Shown in pieces: positions 1 through 6,059 of a DNA stretch of 64,000 bases. This DNA is from Mediterraneibacter agrestimuris (lineage in GTDB: Bacteria > Bacillota > Clostridia > Lachnospirales > Lachnospiraceae), in contig NZ_CALPDG010000001.1 of assembly GCF_943193195.1 (NCBI RefSeq), forward strand, positions 211,958 through 275,957, read 5' to 3'. The notes beneath the pieces were generated by a model. That model did no database searches. It worked only from the letters and a program-made list of their open reading frames with translations, and was not told where the DNA came from. The translations under genes and the position numbers were made by a program. Each line of letters begins with the position of its first letter. Within the stretch, counting starts at the first letter, position 1.

Positions 1-434
1 CGCTGTTTTGCTTCTTCTCCTGTATGCAACACATTTCCCGGCACATAGCCTTCTACACTTCCTGACTGAATCTTAGTCCATTCTCCCGCATAATCAAGCA
101 CAGTCACAGTCGAATCACAGTACAATTTTCCAACCCAGTCGCTTTCATTATCCGGTGCATTTCTAATGTAAGCAAAATCTCCCTCACTTACATTAGAAAA
201 TGCCCTGTTCAAATACTCTCCCTCTTTTGTCGGTACCATATATAAATTGATATTTTCTTTGACATTCGTTTTATAGCACTCTTCCAGTACCGATTCGATT
301 CCTGCAATCGGCAGTGTCGACGTGTTTTCCTTCTGTTCTTCCGCCGCCTCTGCTGTCAATGCACACCCCGGAATCATGATCGCCCCCACCAGAGCAGATA
401 CGATCAATTGCTGCTTCTTACGTGTGTTCTTCAT
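1..434 (-). CDS. Exported SH3-domain protein, C-terminus cut by window edge
   Basis: A minus-strand reading frame opens at an ATG at 434 preceded by GGAGG and stays open to the window edge, about 144 codons. Residues 1-30 form a signal peptide (KKQQ, then a hydrophobic stretch ending near ALTAEA). After a short acidic linker there is a bacterial SH3-like segment of about 60 residues, with AYIRNAPDNESDWVGKL, then VTVLDYAGEWTKIQ and GYVPGNVL. This is the pattern of SH3 domains that target wall hydrolases. In this family the missing C-terminus is often an NlpC/P60 or other peptidase, but that part lies outside the window, so enzyme identity is inference. A cysteine follows the hydrophobic core, but the context is not a convincing lipobox. 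Confidence 0.75.
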   Translation of the reverse strand, partial: MKNTRKKQQLIVSALVGAIMIPGCALTAEAAEEQKENTSTLPIAGIESVLEECYKTNVKENINLYMVPTKEGEYLNRAFSNVSEGDFAYIRNAPDNESDWVGKLYCDSTVTVLDYAGEWTKIQSGSVEGYVPGNVLHTGEEAKQ

Positions 435-758
435 ATAAAACCTCCTTTTTATTTCTGACTTTATCTTTTGTAGGAAGTTTTAAATGTTACATAATTATTA
501 AATTTTGTTACAACGAGATTATATCAATCAAAACTAACTATGTCAACCTTTTTAACGTTTTTTCGTATTTCAATAAATGGCAATAACCAACATAATTCTA
601 TTGAAATATTTTTTTATAGAGTCGATTTGTTAACTATTTTGTAATATTTTTATAGAATTTATACATAAAACAAATACCATTTTTCTGTCCCTTCTTATTA
701 AATATGATTTTTCTAAAATCTATTTAATAAATATCGCAGTAAATATTTTCAACTTTCT
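435..758. other. AT-rich intergenic region without a gene
   Basis: This 320-base spacer separates the divergently transcribed SH3-domain gene and perR. It is very AT-rich and I see no open frame with a ribosome binding site. It must hold the promoter of the leftward gene, but no -35/-10 pair there is good enough to call. Confidence 0.5.
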
Positions 759-759
759 A

Positions 760-788
760 TTGACATTTTACAAATCCTCGTATATAAT
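760..788 (+). promoter_or_regulatory. Sigma-A promoter of perR
   Basis: TTGACA (760-765) and TATAAT (783-788) are separated by exactly 17 bases, an ideal housekeeping promoter. Transcription should begin near 795, inside the palindrome at 795-811, so a repressor bound there would block initiation. Confidence 0.88.
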
Positions 789-794
789 CCAATT

Positions 795-811
795 ATAGTA
801 ATCATTACTAT
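795..811. promoter_or_regulatory. Palindromic PerR/Fur-type operator
   Basis: TAGTAAT-C-ATTACTA (796-810) is a perfect 7-1-7 inverted repeat, extended one pair by A795/T811. The geometry and AT-rich half-sites are those of PerR/Fur boxes (PerR consensus TTATAAT-N-ATTATAA). It covers the predicted transcription start of the perR promoter, so autoregulation is the simple reading. Binding is inferred. Confidence 0.75.
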
Positions 812-841
812 TATTGTTTTAGGTTTGGAAGGAGGATTTAT

Positions 842-1237
842 GTGGCCAACTTGAAGTATAGTCGGCAACGCGAATCCATTAAACAGTTTCTGGCAACAAC
901 GAAAGAACATCCAACTGCCGATACAGTATATATGCATGTGCGGGACGAATTTCCGAACATCAGTCTGGGAACGGTATATAGGAATCTGAAGCTGCTGACC
1001 GAATTAGGGGAGGCTGTAAAGATTACTGCTCCCGGCGGCGGTGACAGGTTTGATGGATGCGTTCAGCCACACAACCATTTTTACTGCACTAAGTGCAGAC
1101 GAATACTGGATCTTGACCTTGACATGTCCAAGATTGAGAAGATCAATCTTGCGGCAGGCGAGAATTTCGATGGTATCATCGAGTCCAGTAACACCATATT
1201 TTTTGGTCAATGCAGTGACTGCATTAAAAAGTCATAA
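842..1237 (+). CDS. perR: PerR-type peroxide-sensing Fur-family repressor
   Basis: This 131-residue Fur-family protein has a winged helix (about residues 1-75, with SLGTVYRNLKLL as recognition helix region) and a metal-binding dimerisation half. The structural zinc cysteines are present as C82-x-x-C85 and C124-x-x-C127. The regulatory metal ligands of PerR can be matched: H23 in KEHPTADTVY, D71 in DRFDG, H77 and H79 in PHNHFYC, and D90. The aspartate pattern favours PerR over Fur or Zur. The start is a GTG at 842, five bases after GGAGGA; the ATG at 840 is in another frame and stops after four codons. It is followed 36 bases later by a rubrerythrin gene in the same direction, as expected of a peroxide-stress operon, and has its own operator-like palindrome upstream. 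Confidence 0.88.
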   Translation: MANLKYSRQRESIKQFLATTKEHPTADTVYMHVRDEFPNISLGTVYRNLKLLTELGEAVKITAPGGGDRFDGCVQPHNHFYCTKCRRILDLDLDMSKIEKINLAAGENFDGIIESSNTIFFGQCSDCIKKS

Positions 1238-1273
1238 TTATATTATTTTAAAAAGAAAAGGAGAACAAAAATT

Positions 1274-1816
1274 ATGAAAAAATTTGTATGTACAGTATGT
1301 GGATATGTTCACGAAGGAGACGCAGCACCGGCAGAATGCCCGCAGTGCCATGTTGGAGCTGACAAGTTCAAAGAGCAGTCCGGCGAAAGAGAATGGGCTG
1401 CAGAGCACGTTGTAGGTGTTGCACAGGGTGTCAGCGAAGACATTCTTGCTGATCTGAGAGCAAACTTTGAAGGAGAGTGCTCAGAAGTTGGTATGTACCT
1501 GGCTATGGCAAGAGTTGCTCACAGAGAAGGATATCCGGAGATCGGTCTGTACTGGGAGAAGGCTGCCTGGGAAGAAGCTGAGCATGCTGCTAAATTTGCA
1601 GAGCTTCTCGGTGAAGTTGTTACAGACAGCACAAAGAAGAACCTTGAGATGAGAGTTGACGCTGAGAACGGCGCTACTGCTGGTAAATTTGATCTTGCTA
1701 AGCGTGCTAAAGCTGCTAACCTTGATGCTATCCACGATACAGTACATGAGATGGCTCGTGACGAGGCTAGACACGGAAAGGCATTCGAGGGTCTGCTTAA
1801 CAGATACTTTGGTTAA
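1274..1816 (+). CDS. Reverse rubrerythrin (N-terminal rubredoxin, NADH peroxidase type)
   Basis: This 180-residue protein has the rubredoxin-like FeS4 knuckles first (C-x-x-C at KFVCTVCGY, then ECPQCHVG, residues 1-35), followed by a four-helix ferritin-like domain. The diiron ligands are visible as [23 protein letters not shown] and [11 protein letters not shown]. In classical rubrerythrins the order is the opposite. Reverse rubrerythrins of clostridia act in the cytoplasm as the terminal peroxidase component of NADH-dependent peroxide and oxygen reduction. It sits directly behind perR, in the same transcript judging by the 36-base gap and absence of a terminator, and ends at a strong hairpin terminator. 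Codon use is that of a highly expressed gene. Confidence 0.92.
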   Translation: MKKFVCTVCGYVHEGDAAPAECPQCHVGADKFKEQSGEREWAAEHVVGVAQGVSEDILADLRANFEGECSEVGMYLAMARVAHREGYPEIGLYWEKAAWEEAEHAAKFAELLGEVVTDSTKKNLEMRVDAENGATAGKFDLAKRAKAANLDAIHDTVHEMARDEARHGKAFEGLLNRYFG

Positions 1817-1857
1817 ATCTACACCTGATAAAGTTATCAGTAATATCAGTAATTGAA

Positions 1858-1893
1858 AGAGGTGTTGGCATATTAGCCGACACCCCTTTTTAT
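1858..1893 (+). terminator. Intrinsic terminator of the perR-rubrerythrin unit
   Basis: GGTGTTGGC (1861-1869) pairs with GCCGACACC (1876-1884) around a six-base loop, with one G-T pair, and is followed by CCTTTTTATT. It lies 45 bases after the reverse rubrerythrin stop codon. Confidence 0.85.
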
Positions 1894-1983
1894 TCAATAA
1901 CAATCTACAAAAAATATAGCTTAAAGCGCTCCGCACGGAGACACCACATTATATATACCATATTTACAGAGGAGGATTATCAT

Positions 1984-2520
1984 ATGTCAAAATACGCAGG
2001 AACCAAAACAGAACAGAACTTAATGAATGCATTTGCCGGAGAATCTCAGGCACGCAACAAATATACTTACTATGCTTCTGCAGCAAAGAAAGCAGGATTT
2101 GTCCAGATGGCAAATATCTTTGAAGAGACTGCCAATCAGGAGAAGGAACACGCAAAAATGTGGTTCAAGGAATTCCATGGAATCGGTTCCGTAGAGGAAA
2201 ATCTTGTTGACGCAGCAGCGGGTGAAAACTTTGAATGGACAGACATGTATAAAAAAATGGCTGAGGAAGCAGAAGCAGAAGGTTTTACCGAACTGGCTGA
2301 AAAGTTCCGTGGTGTAGCGGCAGTTGAAGCAGCTCATGAAGCACGCTACAACAAGCTTCTGGAAAGCTACAAGGCAGAAAAGACATTTAAAGGCGACGCT
2401 CCGCTCGGTTGGAAATGTAACAACTGCGGATACATTCATCAGGGAGAGGAAGCTCCTGAAATGTGTCCTGTATGTGCACACCCGCGGGCTCATTTTGAAA
2501 GAAAAGTAGAGAACTATTAA
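1984..2520 (+). CDS. rbr: Rubrerythrin (C-terminal rubredoxin)
   Basis: This 178-residue classical rubrerythrin has a ferritin-like diiron domain (residues 1-140) with [39 protein letters not shown] as metal-ligand helices. A C-terminal rubredoxin-like FeS4 site follows, C-x-x-C-G-Y ([10 protein letters not shown]) and C-x-x-C (EMCPVCAHP). It detoxifies hydrogen peroxide in the cytoplasm of anaerobes. A GGAGGA site precedes the ATG by seven bases. It is separated from the first rubrerythrin by a terminator, so it should have its own promoter in 1894-1960, though I cannot point to clear boxes. Two different rubrerythrins behind one PerR make a dedicated peroxide-defence locus. Confidence 0.93.
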   Translation: MSKYAGTKTEQNLMNAFAGESQARNKYTYYASAAKKAGFVQMANIFEETANQEKEHAKMWFKEFHGIGSVEENLVDAAAGENFEWTDMYKKMAEEAEAEGFTELAEKFRGVAAVEAAHEARYNKLLESYKAEKTFKGDAPLGWKCNNCGYIHQGEEAPEMCPVCAHPRAHFERKVENY

Positions 2521-2566
2521 TCTATCTTTATTTTATCTGCATCAAAGTAAAAATTACAAGTTATGC

Positions 2567-2606
2567 AAAATGGACGGTTTCCGCACCCGGAACCGTCCAT
2601 TTTTTC
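2567..2606. terminator. Bidirectional intrinsic terminator between convergent genes
   Basis: ATGGACGGTT(T)CC (2570-2582) pairs with GGAACCGTCCAT (2589-2600) with one bulged base. An A-run precedes the stem and a T-run follows it, so it can end both the rightward rubrerythrin transcript and the leftward GIY-YIG transcript. Confidence 0.85.
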
Positions 2607-2616
2607 TCATAAATTC

Positions 2617-2889
2617 CTATATTGTCCTCCCGATTAAAACTTCCTTCTGTTTCCGGTTCAGTTTCTTAATCGCATATTCCCGGCTCATCGCTTCTTCCTT
2701 TGTCTCAAATTTTTCATAGTATTCCAGCACGACTGGGCGGCGGGACTTTGTATATTTTGCTCCCTTACCGTCATTATGGTCTTTTATCCGCTTTTCCAGA
2801 TTATTTGTCCAGCCAGTATAGAGCGTGCCGTCATTACATTTTACAATATAAACATAGTTGGTTTTCACTGTTTTTGAGTTCATAGTCAT
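2617..2889 (-). CDS. GIY-YIG nuclease-domain protein (UPF0213/YhbQ type)
   Basis: This is a single-domain GIY-YIG protein of 90 residues, the usual length of the YhbQ/UPF0213 group. Visible motifs are YVYIVKCNDGTLYTGWTNNL (the GIY...YTG core), the arginine in KRIKDHNDGKGAKYT, and the conserved glutamate in EEAMSREYAIKKLNR. Members are presumed to be small DNA-structure nucleases, but the cellular role is not settled. A second ATG two codons in (2883) is possible and no strong ribosome binding site decides between them. Its 5' flank carries the tail of another, decayed frame (2891-3022). Confidence 0.85.
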   Translation of the reverse strand: MTMNSKTVKTNYVYIVKCNDGTLYTGWTNNLEKRIKDHNDGKGAKYTKSRRPVVLEYYEKFETKEEAMSREYAIKKLNRKQKEVLIGRTI

Positions 2890-2890
2890 C

Positions 2891-3022
2891 TTATGTCTCT
2901 ACTTCTTTCCACGATTGCAAAGATTCCATAATTCTTTTTATCGTATTGATGGACTTTCCTGTCCCTTCCGCCAGATTAATCTGGTTCTTATGATAACTGC
3001 CGCCAAAGCTACTGTCAAGTAA
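2891..3022 (-). pseudogene. C-terminal remnant of an unidentified gene
   Basis: The minus strand reads 43 codons of plausible protein ending at a stop at 2891-2893 (with KNQINLAEGTGKSINTIKR and then MESLQSWKEVET), but there is no start codon and a stop codon precedes it. The composition looks coding rather than random. I do not recognise the family. It is most simply the left-over 3' end of a deleted gene upstream of the GIY-YIG gene. Confidence 0.4.
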
Positions 3023-3067
3023 TCAATGGAACTTTTATACAGTCTATTTCCCATCACGCATTTTTAC

Positions 3068-3110
3068 GGAGTTTGCAGCAAGCGCAAACTCCTATGCTGA
3101 ATTGTTACCA
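3068..3110. repeat. Dispersed hairpin repeat, copy 1 (degenerate)
   Basis: GGAGTTTGC (3068-3076) pairs perfectly with GCAAACTCC (3084-3092), followed by CTGAATTGTTAC, which resembles the reverse complement of the GTAACAGTTCAG module of the other copies. It lies between spoIIQ and the upstream remnant. Confidence 0.5.
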
Positions 3111-3167
3111 ACCTATCCTTATCTGCGTCAAAAAAGGACGCGGCACTTTCTCGCCGCATCCCTTCAC

Positions 3168-3914
3168 TTAGCCTTCCATATAATCCAGAGGATTGATCGG
3201 AACACCGTCTTTTAAAAGCTCAAAATACAGATTAGGACCCTCCACAGAATAGTACTTAGTAGGCTCACTCAAATGCCCTAATGTCTGTCCCTTATTGACA
3301 TACATACCAATTTCCACCGGGACTTCCTTTAACTGTCCATATACAGCACTGTAGCCATTTCCCATATCTACAGTCACACTTAAACCAGTCTGAGCATCCT
3401 GCTCAATAGAAGACACAATTCCCTCTTGTGCTGCCCCGATCATTTCACCGATTTCGCCGCCCACTATCAAAGCCGGATTGTACTTATACTGCTCCAGTGT
3501 CGGAAAGAATACCGTCTTGTCCATACTATAATCAATCAGCACCGCGCCGCTTGCCGGCCAGTCCAATGTACTATTCTCATCAAACCACACATTATAAGTG
3601 TTTCCTGCTGTCTCTTCTGTGCTGTCTGCTGCTGATTCATCTTCTGCGGCTTTCACATCTTCTTTTGCGTCTGACGTATCGGTATCACTTTTTGGTTCAG
3701 GCAGAATGATATCATCTGTCGTTGTTTCCTCTGTCTTTACTTTTGTCATATCTTCTGTCTCTTTTTCCGCCTGTGCCATCTGCTTTTCTAATTTGTTCTG
3801 ATAATTACGAAATGTAAATGTTCCGACAAGTGCAATTACAGCTACAAAGCCGATGACCAGAGCGACTGATGCTCCCTTTCCTTTCAGGAAAGACTGCTTT
3901 TCATTATTATTCAT
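3168..3914 (-). CDS. spoIIQ: SpoIIQ-like forespore engulfment protein with degenerate LytM domain
   Basis: This 248-residue protein has one membrane segment (about residues 15-37), an acidic low-complexity linker (about 40-110), and a C-terminal LytM/M23 fold. In active LytM enzymes zinc is held by His in HxxxD and HxH motifs. Here the first is replaced by YNPALIVGGE and the last by PNLYFELLKDG, so the catalytic histidines are absent. That is the state of Bacillus SpoIIQ, which anchors the mother-cell/forespore channel with SpoIIIAH rather than cutting peptidoglycan. It directly follows spoIID on the same strand, the usual clostridial pairing. ATG 3914 is chosen because AGAGGTG lies six bases upstream; GTG 3923 and ATG 3920 overlap that site. 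A forespore-type promoter lies at 3933-3962. Confidence 0.85.
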   Translation of the reverse strand: MNNNEKQSFLKGKGASVALVIGFVAVIALVGTFTFRNYQNKLEKQMAQAEKETEDMTKVKTEETTTDDIILPEPKSDTDTSDAKEDVKAAEDESAADSTEETAGNTYNVWFDENSTLDWPASGAVLIDYSMDKTVFFPTLEQYKYNPALIVGGEIGEMIGAAQEGIVSSIEQDAQTGLSVTVDMGNGYSAVYGQLKEVPVEIGMYVNKGQTLGHLSEPTKYYSVEGPNLYFELLKDGVPINPLDYMEG

Positions 3915-3932
3915 ATTCATCACCTCTGACCT

Positions 3933-3962
3933 TATTTTTGCCAGAAATGTGATGCCTTATTC
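3933..3962 (-). promoter_or_regulatory. Candidate sigma-F/G promoter of spoIIQ
   Basis: On the minus strand GAATA (3958-3962) and GGCAAAAATA (3933-3942) are 15 bases apart. This fits the forespore sigma-F pattern GyATA-N15-GGnnAnAnTr. spoIIQ is sigma-F dependent in Bacillus, which supports the reading; the match itself is by eye. Confidence 0.55.
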
Positions 3963-4016
3963 CACTCCGTGTAAATATATTTTATTTTTGTGACAGTACT
4001 GTCCGCTATAAGACTG

Positions 4017-4991
4017 TCATAAAGCATCTTCCATCGTTTTTAATTCTGTCCCTTCAAAAAAATACTGAAGTATCTCCTCATATCCTTTTCCCTCCTTCGC
4101 CATTGCCTGCGCTGTCCATTGGCTCATTCCCAGACCATGCCCTACTCCCTCCGTTGTAATCTGTAAACAGTCGTCCTTGTCCTGTATGGAAAATGCACTG
4201 GAAGCCAATGACATCGCATCCCGGAACTCATCTCCACTGCAAATGGTTTTACCAATCCGAAATTCTTTTACGTATCCTGCCGTATCTACAGATACAATTT
4301 CAAAATCTTCAAATCTGTACGTCATTTTTGCCTCATCCTCCGTCACCGCCACAAGAAAGGACCGGCACTTCTCCTGTACCTCTCTGTATGGAAAAGAGAC
4401 TACCTGAATTTCTTCCTCCGCCTCTTTGTCCAGCGGACATTCCCTCGCAGTAAGATAAGGATATTCCTCGGTTCCAAATACCTCCTGTGCATTTCTCGTC
4501 ATCCCATTGCTTGACTTATGAAAAGGCGTCCATGCATAAGTTTCCCCATAAAACAACACTTGATTCTCCGTCTCCCGCACTGCTTTATCCAATTGTTGGT
4601 ACTGTTTTTCATATTTTTCTTTTCCCCAGTATTTTCTCAGCTCCTCTGCACTCAAATACCTCTCTGTAAACACCACGTCTCCGCCGCCATCCTTCTGCTG
4701 CCAGAGCTTTGTCCGGGTAAGCACCGCCTGTGCTTTCAACAACTCGGGCTCACTGTTTTCTGGTGTTTCCAATGCCAATACACCAAAAAAATATTCTTTT
4801 AGGGGCACCTCTGTGAGTGTTTTCTCTTTTCCTTCTGTCCCCGCCTGAACTGTTTCCACTTTTACATACACCGTATCCGATATCCTATTTTCCCTGTCCA
4901 CCCCATGGAAAAATACTGTAAAAATATATGGCAGCAGAATCAAGATCATAAGAAATGATCCCATCGATTTTAAACGCGTATATTTTTTCAT
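4017..4991 (-). CDS. spoIID: Stage II sporulation protein D, peptidoglycan lytic transglycosylase
   Basis: This 324-residue membrane-anchored SpoIID has an N-terminal transmembrane segment (residues 9-28). It has the SpoIID core with KEYFFGVLALETPENSEPEL, where the glutamate in LALET matches the catalytic acid, then KAQAVLTRTK, HKSSNGMTRNAQEVFG and the C-terminal signature GVGHGLGMSQWTAQAMAKEG. SpoIID cleaves glycan strands with SpoIIP and SpoIIM during forespore engulfment, acting in the mother cell. A histidine (PFHKSS) and a cysteine (ARECPL) lie where metal ligands have been described in clostridial SpoIID. The start codon sits immediately behind a hairpin that contains its own Shine-Dalgarno sequence (5000-5031). 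Confidence 0.93.
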   Translation of the reverse strand: MKKYTRLKSMGSFLMILILLPYIFTVFFHGVDRENRISDTVYVKVETVQAGTEGKEKTLTEVPLKEYFFGVLALETPENSEPELLKAQAVLTRTKLWQQKDGGGDVVFTERYLSAEELRKYWGKEKYEKQYQQLDKAVRETENQVLFYGETYAWTPFHKSSNGMTRNAQEVFGTEEYPYLTARECPLDKEAEEEIQVVSFPYREVQEKCRSFLVAVTEDEAKMTYRFEDFEIVSVDTAGYVKEFRIGKTICSGDEFRDAMSLASSAFSIQDKDDCLQITTEGVGHGLGMSQWTAQAMAKEGKGYEEILQYFFEGTELKTMEDAL

Positions 4992-4999
4992 AAAAAAAT

Positions 5000-5047
5000 G
5001 TCCTCCATATCTGATTTAAGATATGAAGGACACTCCTCTTTTATTCG
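5000..5047 (-). promoter_or_regulatory. Hairpin burying the spoIID ribosome binding site, with overlapping sigma-E-like promoter
   Basis: On the minus strand GTCCTTCATATCT (5031-5019) pairs with AGATATGGAGGAC (5012-5000), 13 pairs with one mismatch, followed by ATTTTTTT and the spoIID ATG. The structure looks like an intrinsic terminator and also sequesters GGAGGA. A sigma-E-like -10 (CATATCTT, 5025-5018) and -35 (CGAATA, 5047-5042), 16 bases apart, lie over the 5' arm. A transcript starting at this promoter would lack that arm and leave the site free. Stem and boxes are visible; the control model is inference. Confidence 0.45.
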
Positions 5048-5106
5048 TAATAATCTATCTCTGTTTCTTCACTTTGCAGTACCTGGCTGTCTGTTCGGAG
5101 CATCGT

Positions 5107-5139
5107 CGCAACAGTGCAGCCAGAAGGCTGAACTGTTAC
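5107..5139. repeat. Dispersed hairpin repeat, copy 2
   Basis: Read on the minus strand this is GTAACAGTTCAGCC-TTCT-GGCTGCACTGTTGC, an almost perfect hairpin with a TTCT loop. It overlaps the stop codon of the 5136-6014 gene. The same modules recur at 12.16, 13.46, 33.13, 35.15 and 37.5-38.0 kb. Confidence 0.75.
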
Positions 5140-6014
5140 ACATCGTCTTCCGCTTTTTCAGTCTCCGGTACTTCAGTTTCCGGTACTTCCGGCTGAACAG
5201 TACTCATCAGCCCTCTCTGAGGAACAAATCCGCTTTCCTGGTTCACAGGCTCCTCCGGCACTTGATTCTCATCATTCTGTGTCTGTACAGGAGCTTCCGG
5301 CATAACCGGTGATGTCCCGCCCATATACAAATTCGGATCTTCCGGCGGCATCTGCATAAAAGGCTTTACCTGTACCGGCCCCATACCCGGATTATAAGGT
5401 TTTCTGCTCATAACCAAAAAGCATATTGCCTCATACAACGGAATAATCCCCATCAAAATCGCATGTACGATAGACATATTTGGAGAAGTAAATTTGCCCA
5501 GTATCTGATGATTTACCAATATACGAAGTACCTGTAGAGCCGCATTGAACACAACCAGCACAATCACAAATACAATCATCAAAAAAATCATCAGCCCAAC
5601 CGTTCCGGCGCTCATTCCCGGACCATAATAGCCGGACACCGTATAGCTGAATGCGCTGAAGCCGATCGCCCCGAATATCACAAGATACAATACAAAAACA
5701 GCTGCGCCCTCTACAAACGGCAGTACCAGAAGCCATATTCCTGGATTGCGGATTGATTTCTTTTTAAAAACAATCTCTCCGCCCAATTCACCCTGTAAAT
5801 ATGTTCTTGCAAACGGTACAAATGCAAGCCACGGATATTCTGCCCCTTCACGTTTGGCAATAGTACATATTCCAATCGCTTTGATAATATAACTCACCAG
5901 TGAAAGCAGTCCCCATATCAGGAAAATACCGAAATAAACCATCAGTATCGTAACTGCCATTGAATCCATCGATGATCCATAATCATACATATAATCATAA
6001 TCATAGAAATCCAT
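5136..6014 (-). CDS. Multi-pass membrane protein of unknown function
   Basis: This 292-residue protein has a tyrosine/aspartate-rich N-terminus (MDFYDYDYMYDYG), about four hydrophobic segments (near residues 19-45, 90-120, 140-168 and 185-205) and a proline/glutamate-rich cytoplasmic tail from about residue 210 (PVQVKPFMQMPPEDP onward). I recognise no enzyme motif. ATG 6014 is preceded by GGAGGAG at six bases, so the in-frame ATG at 6041 is unlikely to be used. The gene lies 45 bases after glgP on the same strand and may share its transcript. The hairpin at 5000-5031 could end that transcript. The stop codon falls in a dispersed hairpin repeat. Confidence 0.7.
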   Translation of the reverse strand: MDFYDYDYMYDYGSSMDSMAVTILMVYFGIFLIWGLLSLVSYIIKAIGICTIAKREGAEYPWLAFVPFARTYLQGELGGEIVFKKKSIRNPGIWLLVLPFVEGAAVFVLYLVIFGAIGFSAFSYTVSGYYGPGMSAGTVGLMIFLMIVFVIVLVVFNAALQVLRILVNHQILGKFTSPNMSIVHAILMGIIPLYEAICFLVMSRKPYNPGMGPVQVKPFMQMPPEDPNLYMGGTSPVMPEAPVQTQNDENQVPEEPVNQESGFVPQRGLMSTVQPEVPETEVPETEKAEDDV

Positions 6015-6059
6015 TGTAATCTCCTCCATGCAGTAGTTCATCTGCTGCGGAATCCACTT

